The notes under the pieces were generated by a model that searched no databases, had not been told where the DNA came from, and was given only the letters and a program-made list of their open reading frames with translations. The position numbers and the translations under genes are program-made. From Marinicella meishanensis (GTDB lineage Bacteria > Pseudomonadota > Gammaproteobacteria > Xanthomonadales > Marinicellaceae), in NCBI RefSeq assembly GCF_019931145.1, contig NZ_JAIOUV010000009.1:1-64000 (forward strand): 64,000 nt of DNA, in the 5' to 3' direction. Positions 21,601-30,600 of this stretch are shown here, piece after piece; within the stretch, counting starts at the first letter, position 1, and every line of letters begins with the position of its first letter.

Positions 21601-24600
21601 AGGGGAGCTGATGGCGCCACATTGTCGACCCAGATGGTGTGCTCAGTGAAATTTGAATTTCCAGTCAAATCTTGGGCTTCCAGTCTGATCACATATTCGC
21701 TGTCTTGTTGCAAAGAGTTGGAATCCAATTCTGCCAGCTGAGCCCCCGTGACAGGGAAGTTTGACTGTGTGATCAGTGTGCCTGGAGGTGCTGCAACGGA
21801 AAGGCGATGATACAAACGGTATTGGCCAAAATCGGCTTCGCTGAATGCTGTGCCATGAATTGCCAGCATGCCGCTGATGCGTTGGCCCTGGGTTGGCGCT
21901 GTGATGAAGACTTCAGGCCCAGAACGATCAACCGCAATGTCTACTGTGTTACTGGGGATGCTCAAATTTCCTGCCGCATCAGCAGCCACAACCCAATAGC
22001 TGTATTGCCCCTCAGCCACTGCTGGATCCTGGTAAGTTGTCTCTTTCAACAGATTTTGGTTCACCACCTGGTTGTTGCGATACAACCAATAGCCCACAGT
22101 TTCTGATGAAGTAGATGCCTGCCAATTGAGCAACACATTCGGCCCACTCAATTCTGCTTCCAAAAACAATGCCGGCGCCGGCGGGTCCACATCAATGATG
22201 AAAGGGCGAACCACCTCTGAGACCAACCCCACCTGGTCAAAAGCTTGCAATCTAAGATCATAAGATCCTGAGTTCAACTGGTGGTGCCACTGCAAGATGT
22301 CTGCCCCGGAAACCGGCTCAAACTGGGTGTAAAACAACACCCAATCCGCATCATCCTGATCTGATGATTTATAACTGAGCGAATAAAAACTCAAATGATC
22401 ATCGGTGACACTGCCTGTAATCAAGACCTCCGTTGCATGAGTGGATTGTGCCGCTGGAGCGGCCAGTGCCACATCAGGAGGCGTGGTGTCAATGGTGATT
22501 TCAACCACTGTTTCACCAATCAATCCGGCCTCATCGGTGGCAACAACTTTAAGCCAGTAATTTCCATCAGGCATGGATATGGGCCATGTCACGGTAAAGT
22601 TGTCATCAATCAATTCGGCTCCATTGGCAATGGGTGACCATTGAGCGGGTTCAACTGCCGGGCTCAATTCAATTTGATAGCTTTCGAAATGAGCTTCTGT
22701 CACCTCGCCGCTGATTTCAATGGTCGCTGACTCTCCACCTTGAAAGCTCTGATCAGTGGGTTCAGACAGCACAGTTACAGGTGGTATGTTATCCACAGTA
22801 AATGAATGTACCTGGCTGAGTTGATTGCCGGCTTTGTCACGTGCCAACAGCCGCACCTGATGTTCAGATTCACTGAGCCCGGACAAATCAACCAGTGTGA
22901 ACTGGCCATCAGTTGCTGTTTGTAATAACAGTGATTCCGGCCCCGGGGGTTCAATCTCTTGAATCCACACTTGTGTCAGCTGTGGATTGATTTCATTCAA
23001 TTCCAAGACCAATTCACCGGTTCCTTGGATCACGGGCAAATTGGGGGCCAGCAACCCAACTGGAGCGGTGGTATCCACCACCACATTGATGGACATATCA
23101 ACCATGTTTCCTGGTGCGCCACTTTCTGTGGCAGTCAGTCTGATCTCATAATCACCATCTGGCGCCACCACACCAAAGTCATCCTTTCCATCCCACTCCA
23201 GTTCGTGACTTCCCTGCCCCAAAACTTCTGAGTTTACCAGTGTTCTGATCGATGTCAGGCTGCTGTTAAAGACTTCAATGGACACCTCAGCATTGAGGTT
23301 CAATCCAACCAAAACCGATGTGAGGTCCAGCACTTGGTCGTCGTTGGGTGAAACATACCTGTTTGTGACCCGATAGTCCCAAAGCAAATCAGATGTATCA
23401 TTGAAACTCACTTCTATGATGGCTTCATTTTGATTACCCGCCAAATCAGTTGCAGATATTCTCAGCGGATATGTATCGGCTGGTAGTTGGCTGAGATTCC
23501 ACTGGCTAAACACTTCAAAATCAGTCTCATTCAATGCAACCAAGTCAATGACATCAATGGGGTTCCAACTCCCGTTATACTCGAATGACAAATGGGCCAA
23601 CCCAGGATTAAGATGAGGGTCGCTGATGACTGCCAACACGTTTTCCAAACTGCCAACCACAGCACCATTGACGGGCTGATCAAAACCCACCACAGGCAAT
23701 GCGCTGTCAATCACCACATAGGTGCTGAACTGTTGTTCTAAGCCACAGTCATCGGTAATGGATGATTCCAACAGATAGGTGCCATCTTCCTGCAGTGCAC
23801 CTGCATAGTAACCGTCCCAGAACAGGTCGGTCTGTGCATCAATCATCAAACTGTCATCAACCTGGAGGCCAACATAATTTGCCACACCTTGTCCATCCAG
23901 TTGGTACAACTCCACTTGAACCTGCAATGGTTCACGAGCATAAATACTCAGATATCCCACTTCGGTATTGAATCCGGTTCCCAGTGGAGACAAGAATTGG
24001 GTGTTTTGTGAGCTTGAGATGTCGGCATCCAGGAGGGCATCAATCTGAACCTCAATTGAAGTACATTGACTGACTCCTGTGGAGTTGATGGTTTCGATGA
24101 TTATTTGTGACTCACCGGCAAATTCTGGGGCTGCCAATTCCCAACTTTCTGCAACCAAGTAACCATCATAAACCAGATCAGAAACCAGGTTTAATTCACC
24201 ATGGTGAATCTCGATACCTGTCAAAGATTTTATCCATGATCCTTCAATGAATTGGTTGGCCGTCATGTTTTTGTTGCTGTTGTTATCAAACTGCAACGAA
24301 ACTGGCAATTGTATGATTCCTGTGTTCAAGTCGGTCGCGCAAAACACTTGACCACCATTGGGTTCAATGATCTGTGTGTTGACCGACTGGTCTTGGATCA
24401 AAATTTCGATTCTTTCTTCATATGCATTACCTTCTGAATCCTTGAAACGGGCATATATATCCTGAGTTCCTGCAGCAAAATTCGATTTATCAAATACCAC
24501 TTCAGTCAAAAACATTGAACGGCCACTGTCTTGTGTCAACGCAATGTCAGTGGTGATGTACAATAAATCTTCCACTTCGCCTTGCAATCGGTATATTTCA

Positions 24601-27600
24601 AGGGTTGCCGGCAAGTTGGAACTTGCCCCAAGCATGCCATCCACCTCAATGGTGATGTTCGAATCCATTGGATGTGACGCATCACAAGATTCACCCGCGA
24701 TATACTTTTGAGTAACCACCATGTCACTCATACAAATCGGTCGAAACGCCCCAAGTCCATCGTCAATGTTGATACTGGTTCCATCTCCACGATTGCCATG
24801 GTATTTGACACTTGGGAAGTAGCATGAGTTGTGATCAATTTCAAACAGTTGTATCACCCAGCCAGCGCTGCCTTCATCGGCAGCTTGAGTGGCGGCATAT
24901 ACAGGCAGGTACAGCACTGGGTCTTGTCCGATGTTGGTTGCAGTCAAGATGGGGTTCACAATCTCATCGGCTTGGGTTTTGACAAACAGCCAATAGTCTT
25001 TGTCACTGCTGATATCAAACGCTTCACGCATCGCTTCTAAACTGGTCGTCAATCGTTGATTAAACTTAGTGGCTTGCCTTAACTCTGGCGGCAAAAACCC
25101 CAACCCTTTTTCGAGATATTGATCCACTGAAGCCAATAACTCCACTCCTTGATTAGCAAATTGAATGTTCCAGTCCACACTGTGGGTATCACCATTTGCA
25201 TAGGAAAAGTCAAACCTGACATTGATGACCTCTGCAGTGTTCGGGAATAAATCTGATGCCAAATGCAGATAGTATGTTTTGCGCCCGTGTTGCAAACCAA
25301 ACATCCCTGGGGCACCGCCGTCCATCATTTGCAGTTCTTCCTCATCCAACAACAATTCGGTTTGCAAAAACTCCTTGGCAGCAAACTGCAGAAGATGTTC
25401 CTCGACAATCCCTGGATCAGAGGGCTTTTCCCGATAACTGGTCACCATTTTTACTTGGTTAATGGACTCATTTGAAAATGACTCCAATACAAAGAACAAA
25501 TCGCCTTCCACATCCCAATCGGCTATGCCAAAGCTGTTTTCCTTGGCAACCACGAAGTCATCTTCACATGGAGGATATGCGAATGTAGTGCCATCATCTT
25601 CCGGGCAACTGAAGGGGACCACGCTGAGGGGATAATCTTGCCACGGCGGCCTTTTCAATAAAAACACGCTGTAAATGGGATCGATGTCAATGGTCATTTC
25701 AGCGAAAATTGATTGATTGCCTGCCAAGTCAGATGTGTAACATCGATACAATTCATTCAAATGTAAATCAAATATGAAGTCATGAGTGAATTTCAGAAAA
25801 CACCTGCGTGAAATATCATCAGACCAAGATTGGCTGATTTCATCGAAAGACTGTATAAACGAGTTGGCCTTGAGGTTGTCTTCATCAGTGAACTCGTCAT
25901 AGTAAAAGGCGTGCGTGGATACCCCTGTGCTCCAAGGAAATGTCAGGTACTGTGAATAGTCCATGCCTTTTTGGTTTTGCATCAAGCGGGCTTGGGTTAC
26001 TGGGGGTGTTACATCTAATGTGACTTGATAAGAATAGTTATTGAAACTGATGGTGTACACGCCTTCGGTCAACGCCTGCCCCAGATGACCTGAACCATCC
26101 CAACTCACCACATCGGACTGGGGGCCGATGTATTCACGGGTAATGGTTTTGACTGGCACCCCATTGGAATCTTTGATTTCAATAAGCAGTTCCGATGTTT
26201 GCATCACATCATATTCAATCAATACCTGATCCTGGACACCATCACCGTTGGGAGAAAAATGCATTGGACTGACATTTGGATTATTGATGTCTGAACTGAC
26301 TTCTCCCACATACACTTCGCTGGTGTCAGTGGTTTGGTTGCCAGCTTGATCAAATGCAGTCAGTTTCAAGCGATAATGACCCGCAACTGTCGGAGTCCAA
26401 TAGGTCATGAAACCCTCAAAAAGCGGCGTGTCAATGACGTCAATGATCTGCCAACTTTGATTCGCCGATCCTATGGATTGCCACTCCAGGGTAAAACGAT
26501 CAAAATTTCCATCGAATGCACTACCCGAAATCAGCACACCGCCATCCTGAACTTCAGTGGATATAAATGCAGTCAGGTTCTCTTCAGACTGAAAGATGCC
26601 ATAAAATTCGTTCTCAAATTGTGCACATTGGGTATGGAACGGTAAGTAATGGCTGTGCAGAAATGCTTTTTGCACCACCTGAGGCCATTGTTGTGTAACA
26701 GACAGGGCTTCAAATTGAAAGCTGCTGAGCAGTTGAGATTCCAGTTTTTCGATATCCTGCAGTATGGATTTTGGATACATTTTTGAACCAACAGAAAATA
26801 GTCGACTCATCCCTTCAAACAAAGGTGGGTTGTAGACCTTCATATGATTCAACTCAGTGACCTCAATTCGGGTTAAATCACTGTACTGAACACGTTGATT
26901 GAATTGGTCATTGGCGTATATCTGCACCAACTCATCCGAATACCCGATTGAAGACAGGTCCAAAGTTCCGCTCAGCGTGGCAGATAACTGCAGATACAAT
27001 TCTTGATCGGCGGCTTCGCTGACTTGTAATTGTTCGATGACCAATGACAGGTCTTGTAAATCACTCAAAGCATAAGGTATTTCTCCAGTTTCATGATATA
27101 AAATCAAGCTGTCTAGTGAGCCAAATTCCTGAGTTAACTGATTTTCAAAATAAGTCATATTGATTGGATGCGAAGCTTGTACCAAAAGCTGTCCGAAGCT
27201 GTCATAGACACGGCTAAAACCTGCTGACACTTTGAGCAATTGATTCTCACGCAATAATCGGATCACAGAGATTGTCATCGGGTCATCCGCTTCATCAATC
27301 AGGAGAGTGACTTGGTTATTGTCGGCTCGATAATATTTCAATTCACCCGCATCCTTTGAATGAATGAAAAAGAACTTTCCATTTTCAGAAACAATGTAGT
27401 CAGCAAGTTCAGGATACTCAGCCAACTGCATTGGGTTGCTTAAGTTCTCTGTCGAATCATGGTAATATTTTTTAACTTGATTGCTGTCCTCTGTGGCCCA
27501 AACCCATCCGTATTTCAGTTTCTTTTTGCTCACTACCTGCTCACCATTGACAGCAAAATTCAATGCCTCTGAAGACACAGCTGGGTCGTGTGATACTTTG

Positions 27601-30600
27601 TGATGATGGTATTGCCCTTGGTCAAAATACCGGACCAGCGTGAATGAATCACCAATGTAATCCAGAGAGAATGTGTTAGAGCTAGGTCCGTTGAGGCTGC
27701 TGACATGCCTACTGGCGGTGTTGTACTTCCAAAGCTCACTGTTGCCAGTGGTGTCATTTTGTGTGTAAAAGATGATGTTGCCATCTTCCAACACTTTGAA
27801 AGGTTGATTGTGGTTGAATCGATGTGCGGTGAGGAAAGCGTTTGACAGCAAACTTTTAACTTCAGTGGCATCCGTTTTTATGCGAAATAAGCCACTTTGT
27901 TCATAACCTTGATTATCAACATATCGGTTGGTAAAAATGTATTTATTGTTTGCACTGAAGAATACTTGACCAGAGACTGCATTCAAGCTGCACGTCAAAT
28001 CAAAAAATGTCCCCTTGTTTTCATTGATGGCATCCAACAGTGGGGAGCGGTTGGTGTCGACCACCATCCTGGTTTCTTTGAAAATACCAGAATTTAGACC
28101 AAACAGTTGTACCCAATAGTGGCCATCTGTCACCAACCGACCGGCGACATTTTTTCCATCCCAACTGACGTCTCCGAATGAAACTTGAGTTAATGCAGGA
28201 AATGATTTGACCAATTCACCGTATTCATTGATGATTTTTATGGAAATGTCATCACTGGCTGTCAAATTAAAAACCACGTTGGTGTGGTCTTGTACACCAT
28301 CTCCATTGGGAGAAATGAATTGTTCGGAAACGTAAAGTTCTCGGTTTTGATTTTCAATCAACAAAATAGCATGGTTATTACTTTCGTTGATCTCATCAAT
28401 TTCATCATTTGAGTCAAATTCAGCTTCGACGTTCTCAATGGTGTCATCATTGGGGAATGTGAAATTAAAATCGGTTGTAAGGGTAGAGCCTGCTTGAATG
28501 GAAGGAATCGTTAATTGCCCAACCAAAGTTCGGGACACAGCAGATGCAGTATAGAGGCGCAACTCGCCATCAATCAAATCTTGTTCTCCCAAGTTTGCCA
28601 CAGAAACTTCAACGGTAATCGGCTCTCCCAATACCGGCTGAGACGGATTCAAATCAATACCTCCAGCCGAAACCATACCATCAGCTTTGCTCAATACCCG
28701 AAATGTTTTGAAAGCCACATTGTCATTTTCATTGAACTCGTCGACTGCATTGGTGGGGTCGACCTCTGCCACAAAAGTGATTTCACCAAATGACTGGAAT
28801 GAACTTATGATAGTACTGATATCAACTTGGTCTTGGGCATTCAGTGGTCCCGGATATGTAACTGTATCAATCAATTGATTGGGGGCATTGTTCAATTGTT
28901 GGTAAAAATTAACGTCAAAAGAGCCACTGTCATTGTTTGATGTGTTTTGGATGGTGGCTGTCAATACCAAATCTTGTCCCGACAATCCCGGATCCGGGTT
29001 GAATGATAGACTTTCATTACCCAGCAACAAATTGGTTTGTATGTTGTTAGAAATGGATACAGGCAAACTCAGTTGGTTATTGCCTTCATCTGATTCTGCC
29101 ACCAAATCATCTTCGTCTATGATGAAGTTTATTTGATGATCGCCGATCTCATCAGGTGTCCAACTGAATTCCCTGACCAGTGATTGTCCACCGTTTAATT
29201 CTGGGATGAAATTTTCATACAACAATTCAGGAGAACCTGTGCCCAAAAAATATACTTTGACATCAAATCCCGGAGAGCTTTGTGTTCCTGGGTTTGACAC
29301 AGCAAATGTAACCAGGTCAGATTGTCCCAACACAAAAGGCTCAGGGTGAGACACAGATGTCGGATTGACAGTTAAGTCCATGTTCGCTTCAACAGTCAAA
29401 GAAAACTGAATTTGATTGTTTTCTTCATTCACTTCCTGGATCTGATTATTTGGATCGATCAACAAAACATAATTGAGGGTATCTGATACTTGGCTTATCG
29501 CCGTATCAAAGCTCACAGTTTGACTCGACATGGAATCTAGCGATATGACAAGGGTGTCTAAAATCTCTTGATTGAAGTCATCAATGAATCTGGCCAGACT
29601 GACTTCAACATCATCGACAGAACTTGACGATAAGTTGTTGACAATAACAGAAGTGCTGAGATCATTGGGAAGTACAGCAACAGTTGATGGATCATAAGTC
29701 AAGCTGCTCCAGTCAAAAGCCAATTCATGAGCGGAAGTTACTGGCTGTACTTGGATGCTCAGAGGCCATTTGTTGTCTAACTCATTGGACTCATCAATGT
29801 TGTTTTCCAAATCAATGATGAGTTGTAAGTCAATGATTCCCTCCATACCAGTGGTGCTAAGCACGATGCGTTCAGAAATGGACTGACGAGCTGGTAATTC
29901 AGCAATTAAGTCACTGCTGATGATTTGTTCAGCAATCATGATTGCCACACTCACATCATCGAATGATTGATCAGAAGTATTCAATACTGTGAAATCAATC
30001 GCGATGTTTTCCCCAGCAATGGGTTGGCCATTAGAGACTGCTGCTTGTGACAGACTGATGTTTTGTGACTGCACATCAGCCAACACATTCATGGCCAGTG
30101 AGGTGGCATATATGCTGCCTTCAAATGAGCCATTCACGCTTTGCATGGAGCTTAACAGGGTCACGGCATCTTCGATGACAGAAGAATGATCCTGATTGTG
30201 AGCTGCTTCGAGAGCTTCAATCACCAAGGCCGTCTCATGAGCTGTGCTGGCACCAAAACCAAAACCACCATCAGGATGCTGCTGAGCCAGAATAAAATCA
30301 ATCAATTGCTGTTCAGCAACACTGTTGTTGGTCAAATGATATATGGAGTGCAACATCATGCTGCTGCTGGTTAGGGCACTGGCTCCACCTTTGGCATAAC
30401 CAAAGCCCCCATCTTCATTGATTTGGTCCAAAACATATGTCAAGGTATCCATCGTTGGAATAAAGTTTTCACCTTCTACAAACATCAAAGCTTTAAGCAC
30501 CAAAGCAGTATCAAATGAAGAAGAACCTCCACCCGGCTTCAATCCCCAGCCTCCATCATCATTGACAGAATCTTTTAACTGCTGGGCCAAATCGGCTTGG